Shown here one piece after another: positions 24,851 through 34,019 of a DNA stretch of 64,000 bases. This DNA comes from JALENY01 sp036310185 (GTDB lineage: Bacteria; Bacillota; Clostridia; Lachnospirales; Lachnospiraceae): positions 81,024 to 145,023 of the forward strand of contig JAXJSH010000070.1 in the NCBI GenBank assembly GCA_036310185.1, read 5' to 3'. Position 1 is the stretch's first letter; each line of letters opens with the position of its first letter. Position numbers and translations under genes: made by a program. The notes beneath the pieces were generated by a model that ran no database searches, was not told the DNA's origin, and saw only the letters and a program-made list of their open reading frames with translations.

Positions 24851-24863
24851 TCCTTGGTATCTC

Positions 24864-25649
24864 TTATTTTGCATTTCTCTCCTGTTTGATTCTCTCCAGT
24901 TCGTCAAAAATCACTTCATTTACCACTTTAATATAGGTTCCCTTCATACCGGAGGAACGGGATTCGATCACACCGGCACTTTCAAACTTGCGAAGTGCAT
25001 TTACGATAACAGAACGGGTAATTCCCACCCGGTCCGCGATCTTGCTGGCAACCAGAATTCCTTCATTTCCCTGCAGTTCGTCAAATATATGGATGATTGC
25101 CTCCATCTCGGAATAGGATAATGTGTTAAATGCAGACTTCACGACCTGTACTTTTCTGTTTTCTTCTGCATTTTCCTCATCGACGGAACGCATCATCTCC
25201 AGTCCCACTACCGTTGTTCCATATTCGCTTACAATAATATCCTCAATATCATAGGCTGCATTCTGACGGTAACTGAATACGGTGCCAAGGCGTTCGCCGG
25301 CAATCTCGATGGGATTTATGATCGCGCTGTATTTTTTAATATCTTCTCCTTCAAATCCAAGGGTCTGCAGATTTACGTTTTCTTTTGTGGAAAGAACGCC
25401 CAGGAAACGGTCATTGAGCAGTGAATCTACATGTCCTCCGACATTATCTGCAACCAGTTCTTTCAGTTCATCTACACCTTTGCACATTCCAACGCCAAGT
25501 ACTTTACCTTTTTTACTGATAACCAGCACATTTGAATTTAATGTATCTACAAGGACCTGGCAAATGTCATTAAAAACTACTTTGCTGCTGTTATTATTAT
25601 GAAGCAGTTTATTGATTTTTCTAGTCTTGTCTAACAGTTGTACGCTCAT
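24864..25649 (-). CDS. codY: GTP- and branched-chain-amino-acid-sensing repressor CodY
   Basis: Global nutritional regulator of Firmicutes. The 261 residues have an N-terminal GAF ligand domain beginning MSVQLLDKTRKINKLL and a C-terminal winged helix with ASKIADRVGITRSVIVNALRKFESAGVIESRSSGMKGTYIKV, the conserved DNA-binding segment. RBS AAGGAGG before the ATG. It follows topA after a terminator, a common order in clostridia. Confidence 0.98.
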   Translation of the reverse strand: MSVQLLDKTRKINKLLHNNNSSKVVFNDICQVLVDTLNSNVLVISKKGKVLGVGMCKGVDELKELVADNVGGHVDSLLNDRFLGVLSTKENVNLQTLGFEGEDIKKYSAIINPIEIAGERLGTVFSYRQNAAYDIEDIIVSEYGTTVVGLEMMRSVDEENAEENRKVQVVKSAFNTLSYSEMEAIIHIFDELQGNEGILVASKIADRVGITRSVIVNALRKFESAGVIESRSSGMKGTYIKVVNEVIFDELERIKQERNAK

Positions 25650-25695
25650 CGTTTCCTCCTTATGTATTATTTTATAATTATTTTTATCTTAGCAC

Positions 25696-25733
25696 AAAAA
25701 TCCCGCCAATTCAACTGAATCAGCAGGATTTTT
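25696..25733 (-). terminator. Terminator of the comM-dprA-topA operon
   Basis: AAAAATCC/GGATTTTT ends with an imperfectly paired inner stem, giving a T run on the minus strand between topA and codY. Confidence 0.8.
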
Positions 25734-25776
25734 ATGAACATTTTGTGTATTTTCAGAATATTTTAATCTTTTGAAT

Positions 25777-27849
25777 TTATTCCTTTTCGTTTTTCAATTC
25801 CACATATCCGCACTTTTCATCTGCGCAGACCAGTTTGTTTCCTTTTTCCACCATATAGCCGCCGCATTTCGGACATTTTTTGTGGGACGGTTTCTGCCAG
25901 GACATAAATTCGCACTCCGGATTATCCTCACATCCATAGTATTTGCGGCCTTTTTTGGTCTTTTTGAGAACCACGTCCTTACCGCAGTTCGGACAGGCCA
26001 CACCGATTTTTTCATAATAGGGCTTCGTGTTTTTGCAGTCCGGGAAACCCGGGCAGGCCAGAAATCTTCCGTGGGGGCCGTATTTGACTACCATGTTCCG
26101 TCCGCAGTTTTCGCAGATCACATCGGTAACTTCGTCCTCTATTTTTACCTGTTCCAGCTCTTTTTCCGCAGCCTCCACTGATTCGGCCAGATCCGGATAA
26201 AAGTTTTCCACTACCACTTTCCAGTTTACGCTTCCATCCTCGATCTTATCCAGAAGATCTTCCATAGTTGCGGTAAAGTCCACATCCACAATGGCAGGAA
26301 AGGCCTGTTTCATAATGTTATTGACCACTTCACCCAGCTCTGTTATATACAGATTCTTGTTCTCTTTTGCAATGTAGCGGCGGGCCAGAATGGTGGTGAT
26401 CGTCGGTGCATAGGTACTTGGACGGCCGATTCCACGCTCTTCCAGTGCTTTTACCAGCGATGCCTCTGTATAATGTGCAGGCGGCTGTGTAAAATGCTGT
26501 TCCGGCGCAAAAGATTCAAAATGAAGCTCTGTGTCTTTATCAATGCTCTTCAGCAGCTGATTGTTTTCGGCCTTCTCATCTTCTTCCTGTGTATAGACTG
26601 ACATAAAGCCATCAAACGCTATTTTGGATGCCGCAACCGTAAATGTATACACACCGCCGCCGATTTTTACGGAAGTCGTCTCATATACCGCCGGTTTCAT
26701 ACGGCTGGCTGTAAATCTGCGCCAGATCAGCTGATAGAGACGGAACTGATCTCTTGTTAAGGATTCTTTGATCATCAGCGGGGTTCTGACAATATCCGTC
26801 GGACGAATTGCCTCATGGGCATCCTGTACCTTTTTCTTTTCTTCTGTTTTCTTTTCTCCGACCGCCACATACTGTTCTCCATACTGTTCCTGAATATAAG
26901 TTCTTGCAGCGGTATCTGCTTCCTCAGAAATACGGGTGGAATCAGTACGCAGATAGGAAATCAGACCCACCGTTCCGTTTCCTTTTATATCAACGCCTTC
27001 ATACAGCTGCTGCGCCAGACGCATGGTCTTCTGGGTAGAAAAATTCAGGGTTTTTGCAGCTTCCTGCTGAAGGGTACTGGTGATGAACGGGAGGGGTGCT
27101 TTTTTGCATCGCTCACCTTTTTTCACATCCGTTACGTGATATTCTGCACCTTCCAGTTCTGCCAGAATCTGATCCAGTTCTTCTTTCGAATGGATCTCCA
27201 TTTTTTTATCCGTTCCGTAGAATTTTGCTTTCAGCGGTTTCTTTTCTCCCGGAATGGAAAACTGAGCTTCCAGTGTCCAGTATTCTGTGGGAATAAATGC
27301 ATTGATCTCATCTTCCCGGTCACCGATGATGCGGAGCGCCACCGACTGTACACGGCCTGCGCTTAAGCCTCTTTTTACTTTTGCCCAGAGCACCGGACTG
27401 ATCTTATACCCTACCATTCGGTCCAGAATACGGCGGGTCTGCTGCGCATCCACCAGATTCATGTCGATGTCACGGGCGTTTTTGATGGATGCTTTTACCG
27501 CATTTTTTGTAATTTCATTAAACGTGATACGGCGCATTTTCTTTTCGTCCAGATTCAGCGCCTTTGATAAGTGCCAGGAAATTGCTTCTCCTTCCCGGTC
27601 CGGGTCAGTTGCAAGGTATACTTTTTCCGCTTTTTTTGCAGAACGGCGCAATTTTGCAAGCAGTTCCCCTTTTCCTCTTATTGTAATATATTTGGGTTCG
27701 AAACCATGCTCCACATCAATACCGAGCTGACTTTTGGGCAGGTCTCTGACATGTCCCTGGGACGCTTCCACTTCGTAGTTGTTTCCCAGGAATTTCTTTA
27801 CTGTTTTTACTTTTGCAGGTGATTCCACAATCACAAGATATTTTGCCAC
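25777..27849 (-). CDS. topA: DNA topoisomerase I
   Basis: Type IA topoisomerase that relaxes negative supercoils. 690 residues: TOPRIM domain at the start (VIVESPAK, DPDREGEAISWHL), catalytic tyrosine in SYLRTDSTRIS, and three C-terminal four-cysteine zinc ribbons (CENCGR..., CPNCGK..., CPKCGG...). It starts with GTG at 27849, with GGAGATC upstream. Last gene of the comM-dprA-topA run, 13 bases after dprA. Confidence 0.98.
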   Translation of the reverse strand: MAKYLVIVESPAKVKTVKKFLGNNYEVEASQGHVRDLPKSQLGIDVEHGFEPKYITIRGKGELLAKLRRSAKKAEKVYLATDPDREGEAISWHLSKALNLDEKKMRRITFNEITKNAVKASIKNARDIDMNLVDAQQTRRILDRMVGYKISPVLWAKVKRGLSAGRVQSVALRIIGDREDEINAFIPTEYWTLEAQFSIPGEKKPLKAKFYGTDKKMEIHSKEELDQILAELEGAEYHVTDVKKGERCKKAPLPFITSTLQQEAAKTLNFSTQKTMRLAQQLYEGVDIKGNGTVGLISYLRTDSTRISEEADTAARTYIQEQYGEQYVAVGEKKTEEKKKVQDAHEAIRPTDIVRTPLMIKESLTRDQFRLYQLIWRRFTASRMKPAVYETTSVKIGGGVYTFTVAASKIAFDGFMSVYTQEEDEKAENNQLLKSIDKDTELHFESFAPEQHFTQPPAHYTEASLVKALEERGIGRPSTYAPTITTILARRYIAKENKNLYITELGEVVNNIMKQAFPAIVDVDFTATMEDLLDKIEDGSVNWKVVVENFYPDLAESVEAAEKELEQVKIEDEVTDVICENCGRNMVVKYGPHGRFLACPGFPDCKNTKPYYEKIGVACPNCGKDVVLKKTKKGRKYYGCEDNPECEFMSWQKPSHKKCPKCGGYMVEKGNKLVCADEKCGYVELKNEKE

Positions 27850-27862
27850 AGCAGATCTCCTC

Positions 27863-28804
27863 TTACGCTTTCACAAACTTATTTTTACCGGCCTGCTGAA
27901 CATATCCGTCCAGTTCCAGCCGAAGCAGAATCTCAGAAACCCGGGCCAGAGACATGTCCGTCTGCCGGACAATCTCGTCCAGATTTTGAGGTTCAAAATC
28001 GAGACAACTATACACCAAATTCAAATCACTTGCAAGCCCAAATTTTATTTTTTCATTTTTGCTCATCTCTTTGCTATTATCTATATGCAGTTCGGATAAC
28101 AGACATTCAGGAGAATATGCAATGCCCGCTCCCTGAAAAATCAGGCGGTTGCATCCAACACTCAGCTTATCGCCCACTCTGCCCGGCACCGCATAGACAG
28201 TCTTTCCCTGCTCCAGCGCACAGTCTGCCGTAATCAGGGATCCTGATTTTTCTTTTGCCTCTACCACAAGAACCAGATCCGAAAGAGCGCTGATCAGCCG
28301 GTTGCGTTTTGGAAACATCCAGGGCTGGGGCGGGGTGCACATGGGAAACTCGGAAATGATACCGCCTCCCGCTTCCACCATACGTGTCCACAAATTTTTA
28401 TGTTCAGCAGGATAGCAGTGATCCAGCCCGCAGCCCAGTATGGCATATGTTTTTCCGCCGCCATCCAGAGCCCCCTCATGTGCATAGCCATCCACACCCC
28501 TGGCCAGACCGCTGATGACCGCTGCTCCGTGCTGCGCCAGATATTTTCCGAACTCATAAGCCTGTTTCTTTCCATAATTGCTGCACATGCGGGCTCCCAC
28601 GATGGCAACAGCCGGCTGGTTCACCTCCGGAAGCTGTCCCTGTACATAGATTCCATCCGGCGCATCATGAAGATTCCTGAATTTTTCCGGATATTGTACG
28701 TGTTTCTTCATATAATAATAGACTTTTTTGCCAGGTTCTTTTTCTGCTCTCTTTATGTCTTCCTGCCAAATTTCTTTTTCTGTTTTTTCCTCATCTGTAT
28801 ACAT
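27863..28804 (-). CDS. dprA: DNA-processing protein DprA
   Basis: Loads RecA on incoming single-stranded DNA in natural transformation; also present in many non-transformable species. 313 residues: short N-terminal part, Rossmann-like DprA core with VAIVGARMCSNYG, SGLARGVDGYAHEGAL and FPKRNRLISALSDLVLVVEA, and a C-terminal winged helix (LDEIVRQTDMSLARVSEILLRLELDG). Starts immediately after comM and precedes topA. Confidence 0.97.
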   Translation of the reverse strand: MYTDEEKTEKEIWQEDIKRAEKEPGKKVYYYMKKHVQYPEKFRNLHDAPDGIYVQGQLPEVNQPAVAIVGARMCSNYGKKQAYEFGKYLAQHGAAVISGLARGVDGYAHEGALDGGGKTYAILGCGLDHCYPAEHKNLWTRMVEAGGGIISEFPMCTPPQPWMFPKRNRLISALSDLVLVVEAKEKSGSLITADCALEQGKTVYAVPGRVGDKLSVGCNRLIFQGAGIAYSPECLLSELHIDNSKEMSKNEKIKFGLASDLNLVYSCLDFEPQNLDEIVRQTDMSLARVSEILLRLELDGYVQQAGKNKFVKA

Positions 28805-30388
28805 CTAATTTCTCCAATATTTCTTATCTATGACCCGATACTGTATTGCCTCGCTGATATGAATGGTATCGATTACATCCGCTGCTTCCAGATCTGCGAT
28901 GGTTCTCGCCACACGAATGATCCGGTGATATCCTCTGGCACTTAATCCCATTTTGTGAAAAGCCCTCTCCAGAAGTTTTTTTGCCGCATCCGTCATGGGA
29001 CAGAACTGTTCCAGCTGACCAGGATTTAGTTCCGAGTTAAACACAATGCCCATATCTTTATATCGTTTCTTTTGAATCTGCTGTGCCGCAACCACCTGTC
29101 TGCGCATCTGTTCCGATGTCACATCTCCCTTTTCCGTACTGCTGAGCTCTTCGTATGATATGGCCGGAGCCTCCACACATACATCCATACGGTCCAGCAG
29201 CGGAAAACTGATTTTACTGCGGTAACGGTTCACATCTTTTGCCGTACAGGTACAGCGGTTCATATCCGGGAAATGGCCGCAGGGACAGGGATTCATGGCA
29301 GCCAGAAGAAGAAACTCCGCCGGAAAACAGTAAGTTCCGCTGCTCCTGGACAGATAGATTTTCCGGTCTTCCAGCGGCTGACGCAGAATCTCAAGACTGT
29401 GCCGGGAAAATTCCGGCAGTTCATCCAGAAACAGCACACCCCGATGGGCCAGCGTAATTTCACCGGGCTTTGGTATGTAGCCGCCTCCCGCCAGAGCCTG
29501 TGCGGAAGAAGTGTGATGGGGCGAGCGAAAGGGTCTGGTTCCCATCAGGGGTTTTTCCTGAGACAAAAGCCCGGCCACACTGTAGATCTTCGATATTTCC
29601 AGACTTTCCTCCTTTGTAAGGGGCGGCAAAATGGTGGGAATCCGCCGGGCAAGCATGGTTTTTCCTGAACCGGGCGGACCGATCAGCAGCATATTGTGGA
29701 AACCGGAAACCGCAATCAGCGCCGCTCTTTTCAGGGATTCCTGACCGCGGATATCCGAAAAATCCACCGTGTAATCTTCCACAACCGTATCCCTTATCGG
29801 TTCTTTTTCCCGCATCATATTCTTTTTCACACACTCCGGACTTCTTCCGGCACATGCTCCCTCAGAGGGTATTTTACAGTGAACAAGTGCCATAAATTCT
29901 CTCAGATCAGTCACACCGGCTACCTGAATATTTTCCACTACTCGTGCTTCCATAAGATTATCCCTGGGCACAATGCAGAGGCGGCAGCCACATTCTCTGG
30001 CTTTCAGCACCATAGGCAAAATGCCTGAAACCGGGTGAATCTCCCCGTTCAGTCCCATCTCCCCCGCCAAAAACACCTGATCAAGCTGCTTTAATTCTAC
30101 CTGTCCCTCCGCCGCCAGAATCGCCGCTGCAATAGGCAGATCAAAACAGGCTCCTTCTTTGCGGATATCTGCAGGCGCCAGATTAACCGTTATTTTCTTT
30201 GGCGGCAGAGCCATTCCCACATTTTTCAATGCAGTTCGCACCCGGTCCTGTGCCTCCTTCACCTGCGAGGTCAGATACCCCACCATAACGAATCCAGGCA
30301 GCCCGTCACTGACATCCGCTTCCACAGAAACCGGGTGCACTTCAAGGCCAGTGATTGCCGCCGACATAACACGACTAAACAAATACAT
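28805..30388 (-). CDS. comM: YifB/ComM family AAA+ ATPase (Mg-chelatase-like)
   Basis: Hexameric helicase that aids branch migration in recombination of incoming DNA (known for ComM). 527 residues: N-terminal Lon-like fold, AAA+ domain with Walker A GPPGSGKTMLARR and Walker B GVLFLDELPEF, a four-cysteine zinc insert (NPCPCGHFPDMNRCTC), and the C-terminal domain with RGYHRIIRVARTIADL. AAAGGAG before the ATG. Heads the operon with dprA, supporting a role in DNA uptake or repair. Confidence 0.96.
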   Translation of the reverse strand: MYLFSRVMSAAITGLEVHPVSVEADVSDGLPGFVMVGYLTSQVKEAQDRVRTALKNVGMALPPKKITVNLAPADIRKEGACFDLPIAAAILAAEGQVELKQLDQVFLAGEMGLNGEIHPVSGILPMVLKARECGCRLCIVPRDNLMEARVVENIQVAGVTDLREFMALVHCKIPSEGACAGRSPECVKKNMMREKEPIRDTVVEDYTVDFSDIRGQESLKRAALIAVSGFHNMLLIGPPGSGKTMLARRIPTILPPLTKEESLEISKIYSVAGLLSQEKPLMGTRPFRSPHHTSSAQALAGGGYIPKPGEITLAHRGVLFLDELPEFSRHSLEILRQPLEDRKIYLSRSSGTYCFPAEFLLLAAMNPCPCGHFPDMNRCTCTAKDVNRYRSKISFPLLDRMDVCVEAPAISYEELSSTEKGDVTSEQMRRQVVAAQQIQKKRYKDMGIVFNSELNPGQLEQFCPMTDAAKKLLERAFHKMGLSARGYHRIIRVARTIADLEAADVIDTIHISEAIQYRVIDKKYWRN

Positions 30389-30563
30389 TGCTCCTTTCTC
30401 TATTGGATTTTATAAAATAAAAATGGAAAACCGGCCGAACGGCCATGAAATAAACTGCTGCAAAGATACAGCATTTAGACGAAATCAGCATAACATATCT
30501 GTGTTTCCTCTGTCAATTGCAGATATTTCTTTCTTATGTCCTCTTTTTCTTTGGAAAAGCACG

Positions 30564-30588
30564 CGAACACCACCTTTTTCATAAACTA
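30564..30588 (+). promoter_or_regulatory. Candidate SigE/SigK promoter for sigK
   Basis: CATAAACTA (30580-30588) matches the mother-cell -10 consensus CATANNNTA; an ACC-like -35 lies about 15 bases before. It fits known SigE/SigK control of sigK in endospore formers. Confidence 0.5.
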
Positions 30589-30614
30589 AAACAAAACCGC
30601 TTTCGAGGTATCCT

Positions 30615-31241
30615 TTGAAAACTTTCCAAAAACCACTCACACCGGAAGAGGAAACCGCCTATCTGCTGGCCTGCCATGAAGGGGATGAAACGGCAAAATC
30701 CATTCTGGTCGAACGCAATCTGCGTCTGGTGGCCCATGTGGTAAAAAAATATCAGAATACGGGCGATGACCCGGATGACCTCATTTCCATCGGTACCATC
30801 GGACTGATCAAGGCCATCGGCACCTTTGACCCGGGCCGGGGCCGGAGACTGGCCACCTATGCCGCAAAATGCATCGACAACGAACTGCTCATGTATTTCC
30901 GCACGAAAAAAAAGACCTCCAGAGAGGTCTCTTTGTATGAACCGATCGGCATTGATAAAGAAGGCAACGAGATCAACCTGCTGGACATCATGGAAAGCGA
31001 CCAGCCGGATTCTTTTGAGCTGTACAGCCAGAAGCAGGATATTCTCCGAATTGCGGGCCTGATGAAACAGGTGCTGGACCATCGGGAATCCCAGGTTCTC
31101 TGCCTTCGCTACGGCCTTGGGGCCGAACCGGAGATGACTCAGCGCGAGATTGCCAAACGGCTGAATATCAGCCGTTCCTACGTTTCACGCATTGAAAAAA
31201 ATGCGCTTGCAAAACTGCGGGAAAATTTTCCCCACGAATAA
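30615..31241 (+). CDS. sigK: Mother-cell sporulation sigma factor SigK, lacking a pro-sequence
   Basis: Late mother-cell sigma factor. The 208 residues have region 2 (NLRLVAHVVKKYQNTGDDPDDLISIGTIGLIKAI...), SLYEPIGIDKEGNEI, and region 4 (TQREIAKRLNISRSYVSRIEKNALAKL), all closely SigK-like. It starts with TTG at 30615, with GAGG 6 bases upstream. The protein begins at KTFQKPLTPEEE, so the hydrophobic ~20-residue pro-peptide of B. subtilis pro-SigK is absent; the frame upstream is closed by TAA at 30582 and encodes no hydrophobic stretch. The gene is not interrupted by a skin-type element. This implies activity control at transcription rather than by proteolysis, as known for C. difficile. Confidence 0.9.
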   Translation: MKTFQKPLTPEEETAYLLACHEGDETAKSILVERNLRLVAHVVKKYQNTGDDPDDLISIGTIGLIKAIGTFDPGRGRRLATYAAKCIDNELLMYFRTKKKTSREVSLYEPIGIDKEGNEINLLDIMESDQPDSFELYSQKQDILRIAGLMKQVLDHRESQVLCLRYGLGAEPEMTQREIAKRLNISRSYVSRIEKNALAKLRENFPHE

Positions 31242-31303
31242 TCCACACCTGCCATCGTTTTTTCTGCACTTATCCACTTCAGACCCTTTCTGAAGTGAAC
31301 ACT

Positions 31304-32536
31304 TTATGCTTCCGGTTCCTGTCTGCGCAGAATATCGAATGCATCCAGTTCCATGCCAAGATCGATATAAAGCACCTGTTTCGGATGCGGAGCGCTGGGC
31401 ATATCATTGCCCTCCTCATCTACAATACGTTTTACCGTAACTTCAATATTGGAACCATCCGGTTTCATTACTTCTATGGTTTCTCCCACGGAGAATTTGT
31501 TTCTCTGCTCAATCCGATACAGACCGGCTTCATTCTGTGGTCCTGCAATACCAAGATAGGTATACTCTTTTACATAAGTGTTGCTGTCATAAATCTGCGT
31601 ATTTTCATCCGGTCTTCCATAGAAAAATCCGGTTGTAAACTGGCGATACGTACAGTTGGAAATCTGTTCCTGATACCAGGGCATATTTGCCTCATAAACA
31701 TCCTTACCCTTTGCAAAATCATCCAGTGCCTTACGATAGGTTCTTGCAACGGTAGCTACATACAGGGCTGTCTTCATACGCCCCTCAATCTTCAGACTGT
31801 CGATTCCCGCATCGATCAGATCCGGAATATGCTCGATCATACATAAATCTTTTGAATTAAAAATATACGTTCCGCGCTCATTTTCATATACCGGCAGATA
31901 TTCACCCGGTCTCTGCTCTTCCACCACCGCATATTTCCAACGGCACGGATGGGTGCAGGCGCCCTGGTTCGCATCTCTTCCGGTAAAATAATTGCTCAGA
32001 AGACACCTTCCGGAATAGGAAATACACATGGCACCATGAATAAATGACTCAATCTCCATATCATCCGGAATGTGCGCACGAATCTCTCTGATTTCCTCAA
32101 GAGAAAGCTCCCGGGCTGATACCACGCGCTTTGCGCCGAGACGATGCCAGAACAGGTATGTCTCATAGTTTGTGTTATTGGCCTGGGTACTGATATGACG
32201 CTCGATTTCCGGACAGATCTGCTCTGCCAGTGTATACATGCCCGGATCCGCAATGATCAGCGCGTCCGGCTTCATTTCTTTCAGCTCGCGAAAATACTCT
32301 TTTGCCCCTTCCAGATCCCGGTTGTGGGCCAGAATATTGGCTGTCACATATACTTTTACCCCGTGTTCGTGGGCAAAAGCGATTCCCTCGGCCATATCAC
32401 TTTTCGAAAAATTCTTGGCTTTTGCACGAAGCCCAAATGCTTCACCGCCGATATAAACGGCATCGGCACCAAAGATAACGGCCACTTTCAGCACTTCCAG
32501 GCTGCTGGCCGGCACTAATAACTCAGGTAATTTCAT
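31304..32536 (-). CDS. Peptidase U32 family protein
   Basis: Radical-free U32 family enzyme; relatives act in 23S rRNA/tRNA hydroxylation or prephenate-linked tRNA modification. 410 residues. Conserved U32 core: AVYIGGEAFGLRAKAKNFS, the ESFIHGAMCISYSGRCLLSNYFTGR signature with its Cys residues, and CTHPCRW. The ATG at 32536 has GGAG at 6 bases and gives MKLPELLVP; another ATG 12 bases upstream is less well placed. Follows the methyltransferase by about 16 bases in the housekeeping cluster. Confidence 0.93.
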   Translation of the reverse strand: MKLPELLVPASSLEVLKVAVIFGADAVYIGGEAFGLRAKAKNFSKSDMAEGIAFAHEHGVKVYVTANILAHNRDLEGAKEYFRELKEMKPDALIIADPGMYTLAEQICPEIERHISTQANNTNYETYLFWHRLGAKRVVSARELSLEEIREIRAHIPDDMEIESFIHGAMCISYSGRCLLSNYFTGRDANQGACTHPCRWKYAVVEEQRPGEYLPVYENERGTYIFNSKDLCMIEHIPDLIDAGIDSLKIEGRMKTALYVATVARTYRKALDDFAKGKDVYEANMPWYQEQISNCTYRQFTTGFFYGRPDENTQIYDSNTYVKEYTYLGIAGPQNEAGLYRIEQRNKFSVGETIEVMKPDGSNIEVTVKRIVDEEGNDMPSAPHPKQVLYIDLGMELDAFDILRRQEPEA

Positions 32537-32552
32537 TTTTTTCTCCATCGTC

Positions 32553-33203
32553 TTATTTCTGTCCTGTCTTTACACTGACCGTAATTCCATCACCGACCGG
32601 CAGCACCGAAGTCACCAGCTGCTCGTGATGGGTCAGCTCATAGAGATAATCTCTCATACGTTTGTATATGGTACGGTTTCTTCTCTCTACTGCAAAATGA
32701 GACTCGATAATGTCCCCGTCCTGCAGTACATTGTCCGTAATCAGTACTCCGCCGGGCTCCAGCAGACGCAGCAGTTCCGGCAAATAAAAGATATATTGCC
32801 CCTTCGCTGCATCCATAAAAATAAAATCAAAGGGGCCTTCCAGTTCTTTCAGAATATCCTGGGCATCCCCTTCCAGCAGAGTGATCTGTTTTTCCCTGCC
32901 GGCACGGGCAAAATTGGCCCGGGCCACAGGTATTCTTTTTTCATAATTTTCAATCGTCGTAATCTGTACATCCGGCTCACCGTATTCGCACATGAGAAGT
33001 GCAGAAAAACCGATTGCCGTACCCACTTCAAGAATCCGCTTCGGACGTTTCATGGCCAGAAATGTTTTTAAAAAGGTCTGCATATCCTTCCGGATAATCG
33101 GTACATAAGTATCCAGCGCCTCCTGCTCCAGCTCTTCCAGAAACGGCGTGTTTCCCGGATCCAGGGAATTGATGTACGTAAGCATACGTTCATTAATAAT
33201 CAT
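32553..33203 (-). CDS. SAM-dependent O-methyltransferase (TrmR-like)
   Basis: 216 residues, class I methyltransferase. RILEVGTAIGFSALLM is the SAM-binding glycine motif, FIFMDAAKGQYIFYLP carries the catalytic acidic site, and TDNVLQDG completes the metal site of the catechol-O-methyltransferase type. In B. subtilis the homologue in the same gene order (YrrM/TrmR) methylates 5-hydroxyuridine in tRNA; U32 enzymes downstream make the substrate, supporting that role here. Overlaps the previous gene by 4 bases. Confidence 0.9.
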   Translation of the reverse strand: MIINERMLTYINSLDPGNTPFLEELEQEALDTYVPIIRKDMQTFLKTFLAMKRPKRILEVGTAIGFSALLMCEYGEPDVQITTIENYEKRIPVARANFARAGREKQITLLEGDAQDILKELEGPFDFIFMDAAKGQYIFYLPELLRLLEPGGVLITDNVLQDGDIIESHFAVERRNRTIYKRMRDYLYELTHHEQLVTSVLPVGDGITVSVKTGQK

Positions 33204-33661
33204 TCTTCCACCTTATCAATCGCATCGTTTTCCGAAGTATTTTCTTCCGAATCCGAAGCGCTCTGCAAAATACCGTCCGGATTGTCACCGGACAGGATCT
33301 CCATCATTTCATCTGCAGTCATAGAGGTATTTAAAAGATAGGTTCCCGGCAGCAATCTGCCGTGATATCCGGACAAACGTTCCTGAAGCAGAAAAATGGC
33401 ATCATCCTCAATCAGCCCTTTCCGTTCAAGCGTTCTGGCAATATCTTTCACAGTGGAATCTTCCGGTATAATAACCGTCACCGCCTGCCCCGGTGCTTCT
33501 GCAACCGGCTCCTGGTTAAAGATCGCATAGCCAAAAGAATATGCTTTTTGAGCCAGATATATCATGACTATAATTACCAGGACATAGAATAATATCTTCA
33601 ATACGCTTTTCGCCCCAAACACCGCTGCCTGATAGCCGGTATCTGATTTCTTTTTTGCCAT
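33200..33661 (-). CDS. Short MltG/YceG-like membrane protein lacking the catalytic half
   Basis: 153 residues: one TM helix (about 20-45, VLKILFYVLVIIVMIYLA), then a LysM-like domain (VTVIIPEDSTVKDIARTLERKGLI...LLPGTYLLNTSMTADEMMEIL), then an acidic tail. Full MltG lytic transglycosylases are about 330-380 residues with a catalytic Glu domain, which is missing. The gene occupies the place of mltG in the Firmicute cluster between ylbF/rnj and the methyltransferase. Either a peptidoglycan-binding regulator or a degenerate MltG; no frameshift is visible. Confidence 0.85.
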   Translation of the reverse strand: MAKKKSDTGYQAAVFGAKSVLKILFYVLVIIVMIYLAQKAYSFGYAIFNQEPVAEAPGQAVTVIIPEDSTVKDIARTLERKGLIEDDAIFLLQERLSGYHGRLLPGTYLLNTSMTADEMMEILSGDNPDGILQSASDSEENTSENDAIDKVEE

Positions 33662-33675
33662 ACGCTCTCCTTACC

Positions 33676-34005
33676 CTACACTCCCGGAATCTGAATATCC
33701 AGACTGCCGCAGATTCTTGCAGCCACTCGCTGAATTACTTTGCAAAGGTCAACCTCCGCATCCAGATAAGCATTGACTTCCGGTTTTTTCCTCAGTTCTG
33801 CATATTGTGTCTCCAGATTTTCAGATGCTTCGAACCAGTCCTGTTCCTGATGCATCTGATAGATCACGGACCGGTAACTGTCCACTTCTTTTTTCAAATC
33901 CGGATTTTCCGCCAGTGTCTTTTCACACCGCAGATAATTCTGATAAATACTGCTCTCGTGTATACAATCCAAAAGTGTATTTACACATTCGTCAATTTCT
34001 CTCAT
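33676..34005 (-). CDS. YlbF/YmcA family protein
   Basis: 109 residues, all-helical, with the pattern SIYQNYLRCEKTLAENPDLKKEVDSYRS typical of the family. In B. subtilis these proteins form a complex that controls RNase Y activity and phosphorelay. Lies between rnj and the MltG-like gene, consistent with an RNA-processing link. Confidence 0.88.
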   Translation of the reverse strand: MREIDECVNTLLDCIHESSIYQNYLRCEKTLAENPDLKKEVDSYRSVIYQMHQEQDWFEASENLETQYAELRKKPEVNAYLDAEVDLCKVIQRVAARICGSLDIQIPGV

Positions 34006-34019
34006 GGTATTTTACATCC

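Noticed and set aside
30615..31241. SigE/SigF/SigG or SigA-like factor
   Set aside because: The region 2 sequence and the IGIDKEGNEI segment are SigK-like and it lacks SigA's region 1.
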